Below, piece after piece: positions 42,662-51,976 of a DNA stretch of 64,000 bases. The translations under genes were made by a program, and so were the position numbers. Below the pieces are notes generated by a model, which did no database searches, was not told where the DNA came from, and saw only the letters and a list, made by a program, of their open reading frames with translations. Origin of the DNA: Streptomyces sp. PT12 (GTDB taxonomy: Bacteria > Actinomycetota > Actinomycetes > Streptomycetales > Streptomycetaceae); NCBI RefSeq assembly GCF_003311645.1, contig NZ_QEST01000141.1:34560-98559 (forward strand), written 5' to 3'. The first letter of the stretch is position 1; the number at the start of each line of letters is the position of its first letter.

Positions 42662-43411
42662 TCAGTCGCGTCCGGCCGCCGGGGTCCTCTCGCCGAACTC
42701 CGCGAGGGCGTTCTCGACGATCCCCTTGAGGCGGGCGTGGTGGGCGCCGCGCCAGTAGACGCGGCCGCAGTCGGCGCACTGCGCGAAGACATCCTGGGTG
42801 GAGAGCGTGCCCGCCTCGAGGCGGGACCTGACGGTCTCCTTGTCGGCGGGGCGCAGCGGCCCGTTGCACGCCGTGCACCGCGTCCAGGGCGCCAGGTCGG
42901 GGGCGAACCTCCCGAGGACATCGCGTAGTTGCTCCTCGGGCCTGTCGCTGTAGACATAGGCGCCCGCCCACAGCTCGCGCCTGCGCAGCAGCCCGCGGTC
43001 CCGGGACAGCATCACGCGCCGCTCGCGCGCGGAGCGTGCGGCGAGAGCCGGGTCGCCCGGGTCGGCGCTCTGGTAGGCGGCGTCGACGCCGAGCAGCCGC
43101 AGCCGCCTGGCCAGCCGCCCGAGGTGGACGTCCAGGAGGAAGCGCAGCGGCGCCCCCGGCACCCGCTGCGGCCTGGCCACCGGGCCCACGTCGACGGCGT
43201 CGCCCTCGCCCGGCACCAGCGACGAGGGGACCTCGTGGCCGTTCACCAGGAGGCGGCCCACCTCGGTCAGCGGCACCCCGAGGGATTCCACGACATGGCC
43301 CAGGGTGGAGGAGCCGTCGGTGACCACGGGGGCGCGTGGCGCGCGGCGCTCGGCGGACGCGAAACGCCTCAGCTCGGGGGCGAGGGTGACATGGATCCGC
43401 GGTCCTTTCAC
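42662..43411 (-). CDS. Mut7-C RNase domain protein with ubiquitin-like N-terminus
   Basis: The 249-residue protein has a ThiS/MoaD-like beta-grasp domain (about residues 5-85, LGHVVESLGVPLTEVGRLLV). A Mut7-C PIN-like RNase domain follows (about 90-180: RFLLDVHLGRLARRLRLLGV; MLSRDRGLLRRRELW), with acidic residues for metal binding. A C-terminal zinc ribbon (CTACNGPLRP; CADCGRVYW) closes it. The architecture is common in actinomycetes. An RNA-processing or nuclease role is predicted from the family. Confidence 0.88.
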   Translation of the reverse strand: MKGPRIHVTLAPELRRFASAERRAPRAPVVTDGSSTLGHVVESLGVPLTEVGRLLVNGHEVPSSLVPGEGDAVDVGPVARPQRVPGAPLRFLLDVHLGRLARRLRLLGVDAAYQSADPGDPALAARSARERRVMLSRDRGLLRRRELWAGAYVYSDRPEEQLRDVLGRFAPDLAPWTRCTACNGPLRPADKETVRSRLEAGTLSTQDVFAQCADCGRVYWRGAHHARLKGIVENALAEFGERTPAAGRD

Positions 43412-43513
43412 CCCGCCAGCATGCCACCGCCCCTGCCCGCCCCGCCCGGCCTTTCCCCGTCCGTGTGCGGGCCCGGTGGCGCGCGCCTACGCTGAGGTGA
43501 GGGAGGTGCCGTC

Positions 43514-43720
43514 ATGTCCGATTCATCCGCGTCCTCGTCCGCGCCCGACGACAGCCAGCCCACGCCCGACCACCTGCTGCACACCGGGACCGAGGGGCCG
43601 ATCGACCCCGAGGACCTGGTGCGGCTCAGCGGCCGGGAGCCGACCCCCGAGCTGGTCGAGGAGGCCAGGCGCCGCCTGGAGGAGGAGGGCCCCGCCGCGG
43701 CGGAGCGCTACCTGCCCTGA
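43514..43720 (+). CDS. Conserved hypothetical small protein
   Basis: The 68-residue acidic protein contains HLLHTGTEGPIDPEDLVRLS and LVEEARRRLEEEGPAAAERY. GGAGG lies upstream of the ATG. Similar proteins are widespread in Streptomyces without known function. It diverges from the Mut7-C gene by 100 bp. Confidence 0.68.
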   Translation: MSDSSASSSAPDDSQPTPDHLLHTGTEGPIDPEDLVRLSGREPTPELVEEARRRLEEEGPAAAERYLP

Positions 43721-43820
43721 GGCCAGGCCGCCCGGGGACCCCGCCCGTTCCGGAATGAACCGCTGATCTCCCTGGTTGCCCTCCAGGTACGACACAGGAC
43801 GATCAGGGAGGCGGGCGGAC

Positions 43821-44939
43821 GTGGCCGACGCGGCGGCAGCGGGAGCGGGAAGTGGCGACGACATCCGCGGGGTGCGGCACGGGCGGGCGCCCGTTCCGCT
43901 GTCCGTGCTCGACCTCGCGACCGTGGGGAGCGGGCTGACCGCCACCGAGGCGCTGCGGGCGACCACCGCGCTGGCGCGCCTGGCCGAGCGGCGCGGGTAC
44001 CACAGGTTCTGGGTCGCCGAGCACCACTCGATGCCCGGCGTGGCCAGCTCGTCGCCGCCCGTGATCCTCGGCCACCTGGCCGGGCAGACCGAGCGGATCA
44101 GGCTCGGCTCGGGCGGCGTCATGCTGCCCAACCACCAACCCCTGGTCGTCGCCGAGCAGTTCGGCACCCTTGAGGCGCTGGCCCCGGGGCGTGTCGACCT
44201 GGGCCTCGGCCGCGCGCCCGGCACCGACGGCGCCACGATGGCCGCGCTGCGGCGCGGCAGGGCGGACGGGGCCGAGGAGTTCCCCTCGCAGGTGTCGGAG
44301 CTGATCCGATTCCTCGATGACGACTTCCCCGACGCCCACCCGTACACGCGTGTGCACGCCGTGCCCGGCCCCATCCAGGGCACCGTGCCGGGCGGCGTGC
44401 CGTCCCCCGGCAGGCCGCCCGTGTGGCTGCTCGGCTCGTCGGGCTTCAGCGCGGAGCTGGCGGGGCGGCTCGGCCTGCCGTTCGCGTTCGCCCACCACTT
44501 CTCGGCCGTCAACACCATCCCGGCGCTCGACCTCTACCGGCGCGTGTTCCGCCCATCCGAGGTGCTTGAGCGGCCCTACGCCCTCATCGGCGTCTCCGCG
44601 TTCGCTGCCGAGGACGAACGCGAGGCCCACCGCCAGGTGCTCACCGGCGCGCTCTCGATGATCCGGCTGCGCACGGGCCGCCCTGGCCTGATCCCGACAC
44701 CAGAAGAGGCGGAGACCTACGCGTTCAGCCCGATGGAGCGCGAGTTCGTCGACGAGTGGCTGGCCAACGTGGTCTACGGCACGCCCGACGCGGTGCGCGA
44801 AGGGCTTGACGCGCTCGCGAAGCGCACGGGCGCCGACGAGTTGATGCTTACCACCACCGCCCACACCCCCGCGTTCCGCCTCGCCAGCTATGAACTGATC
44901 GCGGACGCCTACGCGTTGCCGGGCGCCGCCGCGGAGTGA
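43821..44939 (+). CDS. Luciferase-like (LLM class) flavin-dependent oxidoreductase
   Basis: The 372-residue protein is a group 1 luciferase-family TIM barrel. SVLDLATVGSGLTATEALRA opens the barrel; RFWVAEHHSMPGVASSSPPV and RIRLGSGGVMLPNHQPLVVA are the F420/FMN-family signatures; GRVDLGLGRAPGTDG follows. The cofactor is FMN or F420 and the substrate is unknown. GTG 43821 has GGGAGG upstream and gives a normal length. Its stop codon lies in the first unit of a 16-bp tandem repeat. Confidence 0.88.
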   Translation: MADAAAAGAGSGDDIRGVRHGRAPVPLSVLDLATVGSGLTATEALRATTALARLAERRGYHRFWVAEHHSMPGVASSSPPVILGHLAGQTERIRLGSGGVMLPNHQPLVVAEQFGTLEALAPGRVDLGLGRAPGTDGATMAALRRGRADGAEEFPSQVSELIRFLDDDFPDAHPYTRVHAVPGPIQGTVPGGVPSPGRPPVWLLGSSGFSAELAGRLGLPFAFAHHFSAVNTIPALDLYRRVFRPSEVLERPYALIGVSAFAAEDEREAHRQVLTGALSMIRLRTGRPGLIPTPEEAETYAFSPMEREFVDEWLANVVYGTPDAVREGLDALAKRTGADELMLTTTAHTPAFRLASYELIADAYALPGAAAE

Positions 44940-44970
44940 CCCTGCCGCGGAGTGACCCCGCCGCGGAGTG
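44928..44970. repeat. 16-bp tandem repeat spanning a stop codon
   Basis: GCCGCGGAGTGACCCT at 44928 is repeated with one change at 44944 and partly again at 44960. The TGA of the oxidoreductase is inside the first unit, so expansion changes only the 3' flank. Confidence 0.75.
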
Positions 44971-45088
44971 GGCCAGGGGCCGGGGGACTGGGCCGTTCGG
45001 GGAGTGCGGGGCGAGGGTGGCTGTCCGGGGCCCGGGGGAGGGCGTAGGGTGCCGCCACTCGCTCCTGTGGGACCGAACGGGGAACGAC

Positions 45089-45754
45089 ATGGCGCACCGA
45101 CCGAGCGTGCCAGGGGACTTGGACCATCCACGGCGGCTGTGGGCCCGCGCCGCCACCCTTGCGCTGCTGGCCACCGCGGGCTTCGACGGGGACGCGTACC
45201 AGCTGCGCGCGGGCGGCCTGCGGTGCGACGGCGCGGGCGGCACCCACTGGTGGCGGCTGACGCGGCACCCGGGCGGGCGCACCGTCTTCCGCGGCCAGGA
45301 CGTGGACGGCAGCCATGGCCATCTGCGGCGCGTGCCGGTCGACTTCCTCGCGGGCGGGCCCGACTGGCTGCCGTGGCGCGAGCTGCGCCACGAGCAGGAC
45401 GGCTGCGCGCTCGGGTATGTGTACTGGTGGCAGGACGGCGGCTGGGGCCGCGCGCCCTACCCCGACGACCTCGTGGACGACGGGCTTGAGCCCGCGGCTG
45501 GCTGGGTCGGCGACGACGGGCGGCTGGTCGACCAGCTGGGGGAGGTGGCCGGGCGCGGGCCCGACCTGAGCGCGGCGGTGTTCGCGTTCCTCGACCACGC
45601 CGAGGGGCGCACGGTGGACGAACGCGCGGTCACCACGCTGCTCGGCGCCTGCACGGCGCCCGAGCGGCCCGATCCCGACGTTGTCGCCGCCGCCCTGGAG
45701 TTCGCGGCGCGCGCGGCCCTCACGTCGGCGGGCGACGCGCCGGGCAGCGGCTGA
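45089..45754 (+). CDS. Hypothetical protein
   Basis: The 221-residue protein begins MAHRPSVPGDLDHPRRLWAR. It has a tryptophan-rich middle part (GTHWWRLTRHPGGRTVFRGQ; GYVYWWQDGGWGRAPYPDDL) and an acidic helical end. I do not recognise the family. No signal peptide or membrane segment is seen. The WW-rich pattern suggests a beta-sheet domain, perhaps SUKH-like in style, but I cannot support that. Confidence 0.68.
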   Translation: MAHRPSVPGDLDHPRRLWARAATLALLATAGFDGDAYQLRAGGLRCDGAGGTHWWRLTRHPGGRTVFRGQDVDGSHGHLRRVPVDFLAGGPDWLPWRELRHEQDGCALGYVYWWQDGGWGRAPYPDDLVDDGLEPAAGWVGDDGRLVDQLGEVAGRGPDLSAAVFAFLDHAEGRTVDERAVTTLLGACTAPERPDPDVVAAALEFAARAALTSAGDAPGSG

Positions 45755-45790
45755 GCCGCGCCGCGCCCCCGCCCGCCCCGCGCCCCCGCG

Positions 45791-46597
45791 TCACCAGCCC
45801 GTGAACGCCGCCGTCACGGGCGCGTGGTCGCTCCAGCGCTCGCCATGGCTGGGCGCGCGTTCCACGAACGCCTCGGACGCGCGCCCCGCGAGCCCCCGGG
45901 TGGCCATGATCATGTCGATGCGCCAGCCCGTGTCGTTGTCGAACGCCCGCCCCCGGTAGGTCCACCAGCTGTAGGGCCCCTCACGGTCGGGGTGCAGGGC
46001 GCGGACCACATCGGTCCAGCCGCCGTCCTCGGGCGCCAGGACCCGGCCCAGCCAGGCGCGTTCCTCGGGGAGGAAGCCCGACTTGTCGCGGTTGCCGCGC
46101 CAGTTCTTGATGTCGGCCTCGCGATGGGCGATGTTCCAGTCACCGCACACCAGCGCCTCGCGGCCATCGGCCGCCGCCTTGCCGCGCAGCTCGGTCAGGT
46201 AGGGGAGGAACGCGGCCATGAAGCGTTCCTTCATCTCCTGCTTGGGGGTTCCCGCCTCGCCGGTCGGCAGATAGAGGCTGCCGATCGTCACCCCCGGCAG
46301 GTCCACCTCAAGATAGCGGCCCGCGTGGGCGAACTCCGGGGCGCCGAAGCCCACTCGAACCGCCTCGGGCGCGCGCCGGGTCAGCACGGCCACCCCCGCG
46401 CGCCCCGGCGTGTCCGCCGGGGCGTACACCGCGTGCCAGCCCTCGGGCACGCGGACGTCGTCGGGCAGTTGGTGTTCCTCGGCCCGCACCTCCTGGAGGC
46501 AGACGACGTCCGCGCGCGAGGTGGCGAGCCACTTCAGGTAGCCCTTGCGGGAGGCGGCCCGCAGGCCGTTGACGTTCACGGTGGTCACGGTCAGCAC
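45791..46597 (-). CDS. xthA: Exodeoxyribonuclease III
   Basis: The 268-residue protein is a full-length ExoIII/AP endonuclease. Key motifs are TTVNVNGLRAASRKG (Asn), VVCLQEVRAE (metal-binding Glu), ALVCGDWNIAHREADIKN (Asp/Asn), and ERWSDHAPVTAAF (catalytic Asp-His). It cuts abasic sites and removes 3' blocks in base-excision repair. GTG 46597 overlaps the end of the upstream regulator gene. Confidence 0.93.
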   Translation of the reverse strand: MLTVTTVNVNGLRAASRKGYLKWLATSRADVVCLQEVRAEEHQLPDDVRVPEGWHAVYAPADTPGRAGVAVLTRRAPEAVRVGFGAPEFAHAGRYLEVDLPGVTIGSLYLPTGEAGTPKQEMKERFMAAFLPYLTELRGKAAADGREALVCGDWNIAHREADIKNWRGNRDKSGFLPEERAWLGRVLAPEDGGWTDVVRALHPDREGPYSWWTYRGRAFDNDTGWRIDMIMATRGLAGRASEAFVERAPSHGERWSDHAPVTAAFTGW

Positions 46598-47464
46598 CGC
46601 ACGACCGTACCCGCTTCCCGTTCCGCGCCCGGAACGCCCTGTGCGGCCAGCGAGGCCAGCGAGGCCAGCGCGTCCGCGGTGGCGGCGTCGGCGGGGAGGT
46701 GCACCACGAGGCGGTGCTCCTCCGTCCCCGGCAGCGCCAGGCTCTCGAACGCGAGCCGCAGCGCCCCCACCACCGGGTGCCGCCATCGTTCGACTCCCGT
46801 CCAGGCGGGCAGGACGGCGGACGCGGCGAAGCGGCGCGCAAACTCCCCGCCCGCCGTGATGGACAGCTCGTCGACGAACGCGGCCACCGCCGCGTCCCCC
46901 AGGTCGGCCGCGGCCCGCAGCGCCGCCGCCCGCTCTTCCGCGACGCGCTCCCACTGGGGGAACGCCTCGCGCGCCCGCGCGTCGGTGAACACATAGCGGT
47001 GGATGTTCGGCGGGTCGGCGTCGAGCAGGCCCAGGGGCCCGGCGAGCAGCCCGAACCCCTCGGTGTGCGCGAGCACGTCGCCCCACGGTTCGGCCACGAA
47101 CGCGGGCGCGGGGTCGAGGCGTTCGAGCAGGGCGCGCACGGTGGGGCGCACCGTCCGCACGGCGGGGACCGACGAGGGCAGGGCCCGCCGCTCGCGGCCT
47201 TGACCAGCCGGTGCAGATGGACGCGTTCGTCGGGCGTGAGGCGGAGGGCGTCGGCCAGCGCGCCGAGCACCTGTCCCGAGGGGTGGCGGTCGGAGCCGCG
47301 CTCCAGGCGCGTCAGATACTCGACGCTGACCCCGGCCAACGCGGCCAGCTCGGCCCGCCGCAGCCCGGGCGTGCGGCGGCGCTCCCCGGCGGAAGCCCCA
47401 CGTCGGCGGGGCCGATCGCCTCCCGCCTGGCCCGCAGGAACCTGCCAAGAGCGTTGTCGGCCAT
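46591..47464 (-). pseudogene. MmyB-like XRE regulator with two frameshifts
   Basis: The protein would start MADNALGRFLRARREAIGPA at 47464. Near 47390 a missing base in a G run shifts it to LAGVSVEYLTRLERGSDRHP, and near 47190 another single base shifts it to RPTVRALLERLDPAPAFVAE and onward. The parts together form a normal HTH (about 1-80) plus MmyB-type ligand-binding domain (about 100-285). The family regulates neighbouring oxidoreductase genes, and a divergent aldo/keto reductase (47550) fits. Both indels are in G/C-rich strings, so miscalled bases are likely. Confidence 0.72.
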
Positions 47465-47549
47465 GGCCGCGAGTCTAGGGTCCTTCGTTCGCGAAAGGGA
47501 CCCTCTCGGGGACTCCCTCCCCTCGCGCGGGCGGCCCACGCTGGTGCGC

Positions 47550-48560
47550 ATGAGCACATCGATTCACCCACTGCGCTACCGGCTGTTCGGGCGGACCGGG
47601 CTGCGCGTCTCGGAGCTGTTCCTCGGCACGATGGGCCTCGACGACGAGGCGGAGGCCCGGCGCGTGATCAACGCCTACGCCGACGCGGGCGGCAACGTCC
47701 TCGACACCGCCTCGGCCTACGGCGAGGGCGAGAGCCTGCTCGGCGCGGTCGTCGAGCGGCGCGACCGCTTCGTCATCGCCACCAAGTACACGCTGTCGCA
47801 CGACGCGGCCGACCCCAACGCCTCTGGCAACCACCGCAAGAACCCGCGGTCGTCGCTCGAACGGAGCCTGCGGCGGCTGCGCACCGACCACATCGACATC
47901 TTCTGGGTGCACCTGTGGGACCGGCACACCCCCGTCGAGGAGACGATGCGCGCGCTCGACGACGCGGTGCGCGCGGGTGCAAGGTGCTCTATGTCGGCAT
48001 CTCCGACGCCCCCGCCTGGGTCGTCGCCCGCGCCAACACCCTCGCCGAGTGGCGCGGCTGGACGCCGTTCGCGGGCCTCCAGGCGCCCTACAGCCTGCTC
48101 AACCGGGACATGGAACGCGAACTGCTGCCCGTGGCCGAGGAGTTGGGACTGACCGTGGCCGCGTGGGCGCCGCTGGCCTCGGGCGTGCTCGCCGGGGGCG
48201 GCTCGTCCCGCGTGGACCAGGCGGCGCTCACCGAGCGCGAACGCGCCGCCGCGCGCGCCGTGCGCGAGGTGGCGAACGACCTCGGCGCGCGCCCCGCGCA
48301 GGTGGCGCTCGCCTGGATCCGCGCCAGGTCCTCCGCGGTGATCCCGCTATGTGGCATGAGCAGCGTCGATCAAGCCGCCGAGAACGTCGAGGGCCTGGGA
48401 TCTCACCCTGCCGGATGAGGCGATCGAACGCCTTGGGGGCGCGGTGGAGTTCTCGCTCGGCTTTTCCGGGGACTTCATCGCCGAGTGCGAACCGCACCCG
48501 TTCGCGTTCGGCGACACGCCGACGCGCCGACGCGCGTGGTGGGGCGCGGGCGCTGACCAC
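47550..48560 (+). pseudogene. Aldo/keto reductase with two frameshifts
   Basis: The frame from ATG 47550 reads YRLFGRTGLRVSELFLGTMG and GGNVLDTASAYGEGESLLGA (Asp, Tyr), with Lys in VIATKYTLS and His in IDIFWVHLWDRH. At about 47980 one base is missing and the frame moves to KVLYVGISDAPAWVVARANT. At about 48397 an extra G in CTGGGATC moves it to DLTLPDEAIERLGGAVEFSL. All AKR residues are present, so the gene may be intact in the organism. The end is uncertain. It diverges from the MmyB-like regulator, the usual arrangement. Confidence 0.72.
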
Positions 48561-48573
48561 CCGCGCCCCCGCC

Positions 48574-49119
48574 TCAGTGCTGGCCGCGAGGGCTCTCGCC
48601 CTCGGGGGTGCTGAAGCAGGCCGAGACCACGGTGACGACCAGCATGGGATCGTCGTCCGGGGTGGTGGCGAGTCGGACGTTCACGGAGTATTCGATGTCC
48701 GTGTTGTCGAAGGTGACGTAGGGGGACTGGTTGGCGTTGTTCACCACGCCATCCCCGACGAGTTCCCAGCCCTGCCTCGGGAGTTCCTGCCTGAGCCGGT
48801 CCATTCCTTGTTCGAGGTCGGCGCGGGACACCTGGGAGAGGGACCAGGTGTGTTTCATCTTGTAGAGCCGTTCCCGTTCGGGGTCCTCCTCGCAGAGGCT
48901 GACTCCGGGGCCTGGTTCGGAGGTGCGGCCCTGTACGGCGATGGTGTCGAGGAGGCCGCTGGAGATGTCTCTGGTCATCTGGCGGGCGTCGTGGACCGAC
49001 CTGATGGTCCTGGGGGTGTTCTCTGCGGCGGAGCCGTCAGACATGATCCCGCAGCCTCCCAGCAGGGTGACGGCGCCCAGCGCCAGGAGCCCGGCCAAGG
49101 CCCGCTCGCTCCCTCGCAT
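48574..49119 (-). CDS. Putative lipoprotein, tandem copy 2
   Basis: The 181-residue protein has a signal peptide with lipobox (GLLALGAVTLLGGCGIMSDG). The mature part includes DARQMTRDISSGLLDTIAVQ, a conserved CEEDPERE and a final ACFSTPEGESPRG. It is nearly identical to the gene at 49149-49694, from which it differs mainly in the middle (KMKHTWSLSQVSRADLEQG against KMGHTWSLSRASLADLERG). The pair probably acts outside the membrane with the DUF1023 hydrolase encoded upstream. Confidence 0.78.
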   Translation of the reverse strand: MRGSERALAGLLALGAVTLLGGCGIMSDGSAAENTPRTIRSVHDARQMTRDISSGLLDTIAVQGRTSEPGPGVSLCEEDPERERLYKMKHTWSLSQVSRADLEQGMDRLRQELPRQGWELVGDGVVNNANQSPYVTFDNTDIEYSVNVRLATTPDDDPMLVVTVVSACFSTPEGESPRGQH

Positions 49120-49148
49120 CCATGTGCCCCTCCCCATTCGAGACCGCC

Positions 49149-49694
49149 TCAGTGCTGGCCGCGGGGGCTCTCGCCCTCGGGGGTGCTGAAGCAGGCCGAG
49201 ACCACGGTGACGACCAGCATGGGATCGTCGACGGGAGTGGTCGAGAGGCTGACGTTCACGGAGTACTCGATGTCCGTGTTGTCGAAGGTGAGATAGGGAG
49301 TCTGGGCGGCGTTGTTCTCGACGCCGTCCCCGACGAGTTCCCAGCCCTGCCTCGGGAGTTCCTGCCTGAGCCGGTCCATCCCCCGCTCCAGGTCGGCAAG
49401 GGACGCGCGGGAGAGGGACCAGGTGTGCCCCATCTTGAAGAGCCGTTCCCGCTCCGGGTCCTCCTCGCAGAGGCTGACTCCGGGGCCTGGTTCGGAGGTG
49501 CGGCCCTGTACGGCGATGGTGTCGAGGAGGCCGCTGGAGATGTCTCTGGTCATCTGGCGGGCGTCGTCGACCGACCTGATCGTCCTGGGGGTGTTCTCGG
49601 CGGCGGAGCCGTCAGACATGATCCCGCAGCCTCCCAGCAGGGCGGTGGCGCCCAGCGCCAGAAGCCCGGCCAAGGCCCGCTCGCTCCCTCGCAT
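49149..49694 (-). CDS. Putative lipoprotein, tandem copy 1
   Basis: The 181-residue lipoprotein has a lipobox LLGGCG after a hydrophobic stretch, and two further cysteines (SLCEEDP; SACFSTP) that could form a disulfide. It starts 15 bp after the hydrolase gene with a GAGGAGGAG site. It is a duplicate of the downstream gene at about 90% identity. Function is unknown; immunity protein or envelope factor for the hydrolase are possibilities. Confidence 0.78.
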   Translation of the reverse strand: MRGSERALAGLLALGATALLGGCGIMSDGSAAENTPRTIRSVDDARQMTRDISSGLLDTIAVQGRTSEPGPGVSLCEEDPERERLFKMGHTWSLSRASLADLERGMDRLRQELPRQGWELVGDGVENNAAQTPYLTFDNTDIEYSVNVSLSTTPVDDPMLVVTVVSACFSTPEGESPRGQH

Positions 49695-49708
49695 GCATGT
49701 GCTCCTCC

Positions 49709-51490
49709 TCATTCAAGACCGACCTTGTCGTGCAACCCCGTGATGATCCGTGCCTGATTCCGCTGGCTCAGCGAATCGTGGTCGAAGTACGCGCTGTGGT
49801 CGGTGGAGTCGTTCTCCACGAGATGGCCGCCGAACTCCCGGTCGGAGGGGACATTGGGCACCACGTCCGTGTCGAAGTGCGGGATGCCGAACCGGCCGAG
49901 GTCCAGGCCGACGTCGTTCTCACCGAGGAACATGCGCCCCGCGTTGGGCACCACATCCTCCGTCGCGCCCGCGGCGAGCGACCACACGTGGTCGGCGCCC
50001 ACGTCGAGGTCCGACGCATAGGGCACGAGCATGCCGGGGCTGCCCACCGCGATGATGTCGTCGGCCGTCACGCTGCCCTCCTTGGCGACCGCACCGATCA
50101 CGGTGCTGCCATAGCTGTGGCCCAGCAGCGTCGTATGGCTGGCGTCGGGGCCGCCTTGGGCGACCTCGAGGCCCTCGGTGAACGAGCCCAGCAGGGGCGC
50201 CCCATCGTAGGCGTAGGCGCGGCGCGAGGCCTCCGTGACGATCTCCTGGGGCGCGTCATAGCCGATCCAGGTGATGGTGGAGACGCTCTGGTCGGGAACC
50301 AGGGCCGCGCTCGTTCTCCACATGTCCGACATCCGGTTGATGTCCCCCTCCGCCCCGGCCAGTCGGGACCCGGTCCCCGGGACATAGACGGCGGTGTGGT
50401 CCGCGGTGTCCGGGTTCCCGTTGGCGATGATCGCCCGGCCGTTGCCCTCGGCGTCGAAGCCGAGGAGGTAGGCGTCGGGCAGCCCGTCGATCCCCGTCTG
50501 GTCGAAGCGCGACTCGATCGCCTCCATTCCGCGGAGCTGCCCGAGCAGGCGCTCCTCCTCGTCGAGCCAGCTCTGGTATCCGAAGAAGCCCGACTCCTCG
50601 GGCCCGTTCGCCCGGTGGGCCGCCAACTCCTCGGTGAGGCGGCCCTGTTCCATCTGGAGGACCCCTCGGTTGGCCATGTCCCTGATCTCGGCGGGGAGCC
50701 CGTCCAACGCGCCGATCCGCTCGGGGTGGAGGGCGAGATAGGCGTCGCGGTCCCGCTGGGACAGGCCGTCCCACCACTCCCTGTTCCGCTCGGGCGATCC
50801 GCCCCCCGGGATGTCCCAGGGGCTCAGCGCCCCCAGCGCGGCCTCGCCCACCCGGGCGGTGTCGGCGCTGGCGTCCACCCACATGTCCGTCGTGACCTCG
50901 AGGCCGGGAACGGTGTCAAGCTCGGACAGGGCGCGATGGTACTCGGCGTCCACTTCCTCGGCGGAACGCAGCGCTCGCCCGATGCGGTTGGCGAGATCCT
51001 GGGCCGCCGCCCGGTGCGAGTCGACATGCTCCCCGATGGCCGCGGCGCTGGAGTCGAGCATGCGCTCGAAGAGGCCATCCGAGCGCAGAGCCGTGCCACC
51101 GTCCCGCAGGACCGATCCATCGTCCCCGGTCATCGCGGGGTAGGTGACGGCACCGTCCTCGTCGACCGTGAAGCCGTACTCGGCCGCCTCGTCGAGCGCC
51201 GCCTGTAAACGGCTCTTGGCCTCGCTCAGCTCCTCGACCAGGCCGTTGATTGCCGTCTCCACCAGGCCGCACTGGATCCGGGCGTATTCGCAGTTCTCCG
51301 CGACCAGTGTGAGCTGCGCCTCGGACGCGGTGGCCGTTTCCCCGCGCTGGCCGCGCATCGGTGGGAGCATCTGCCTGTCGATCAGCTCCTTGGCGTCCGC
51401 CGCCTCCCGCGCGGCCCTGTTCCAGGGAACGGCCAGGCTCAGCAGCGCGGGCGGGTCCAACTCCCTGAGCTGGGAAACCGTGGGCGTCAC
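49709..51490 (-). CDS. DUF1023 alpha/beta hydrolase with helical N-terminus
   Basis: The 593-residue protein has a long helical N-terminal half (about 1-330) of the kind found in type VII-secreted or WXG-associated proteins. A DUF1023 alpha/beta hydrolase domain follows, with nucleophile Ser in TTLLGHSYGSTVIG and the catalytic Asp/His region near the C-terminus (GIPHFDTDVV; NDSTDHSAYFDHDS). GTG 51490 overlaps the stop of the WXG-like gene (GTGA). The domain order resembles secreted toxins or envelope hydrolases of actinomycetes; the substrate is unknown. Confidence 0.82.
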   Translation of the reverse strand: MTPTVSQLRELDPPALLSLAVPWNRAAREAADAKELIDRQMLPPMRGQRGETATASEAQLTLVAENCEYARIQCGLVETAINGLVEELSEAKSRLQAALDEAAEYGFTVDEDGAVTYPAMTGDDGSVLRDGGTALRSDGLFERMLDSSAAAIGEHVDSHRAAAQDLANRIGRALRSAEEVDAEYHRALSELDTVPGLEVTTDMWVDASADTARVGEAALGALSPWDIPGGGSPERNREWWDGLSQRDRDAYLALHPERIGALDGLPAEIRDMANRGVLQMEQGRLTEELAAHRANGPEESGFFGYQSWLDEEERLLGQLRGMEAIESRFDQTGIDGLPDAYLLGFDAEGNGRAIIANGNPDTADHTAVYVPGTGSRLAGAEGDINRMSDMWRTSAALVPDQSVSTITWIGYDAPQEIVTEASRRAYAYDGAPLLGSFTEGLEVAQGGPDASHTTLLGHSYGSTVIGAVAKEGSVTADDIIAVGSPGMLVPYASDLDVGADHVWSLAAGATEDVVPNAGRMFLGENDVGLDLGRFGIPHFDTDVVPNVPSDREFGGHLVENDSTDHSAYFDHDSLSQRNQARIITGLHDKVGLE

Positions 51491-51858
51491 CGCGGCTCCC
51501 CCTGACCCGTGAGATCGCTCAGGCCCCGCCGGGTCTGATGCAGGTCGCGTTCGGTGTCCGCCTCCACGCCTTCGAAGTCGTCCGCCGCGGCGTCCAGCCC
51601 GTCGCGCAGGCGGGCGCACGCCTCGCGCACGCCGGTCAGCCGCTCCTCCCAGCTTGTCCTCACCCGCTCAAGTGCGGTCAGGCTGAGCAACGTCATGGCG
51701 CCGTTCACGGCGAAGACCGTCTCCGCCCGTAACCCCGTCACGGCGCCGTCCAGATGTCCTACCAACGCGTCACCCGCGCCCGACACCGTCCGCAGGGTGT
51801 CCGGCCGCACGCTCAGATCGGGCGTTTCCTCGGCGCCCCATGGCTCCTCACCACTCAT
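51487..51858 (-). CDS. WXG100/ESAT-6-like helical protein
   Basis: The 123-residue acidic protein is almost all helix (DTLRTVSGAGDALVGHLDGA; WEERLTGVREACARLRDGLD). It is the first gene of the operon with the DUF1023 hydrolase. The size, helix-turn-helix shape and neighbour fit a type VII secretion partner or chaperone. A clear WxG motif is not present, so the family is inferred from context. ATG 51858 has no strong ribosome-binding site. Confidence 0.68.
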   Translation of the reverse strand: MSGEEPWGAEETPDLSVRPDTLRTVSGAGDALVGHLDGAVTGLRAETVFAVNGAMTLLSLTALERVRTSWEERLTGVREACARLRDGLDAAADDFEGVEADTERDLHQTRRGLSDLTGQGEPR

Positions 51859-51976
51859 GTGCCCTGGCCCCCCTAGGCTTTGTAGGACAGGAATGCTTCC
51901 ACAGGAGGCCGGGGCCGTGAAGTGGCGCCCCCTCGCCCGGTGGGCCGCCAACTCCTCGTTCGGGTCCGCGCCTCGT

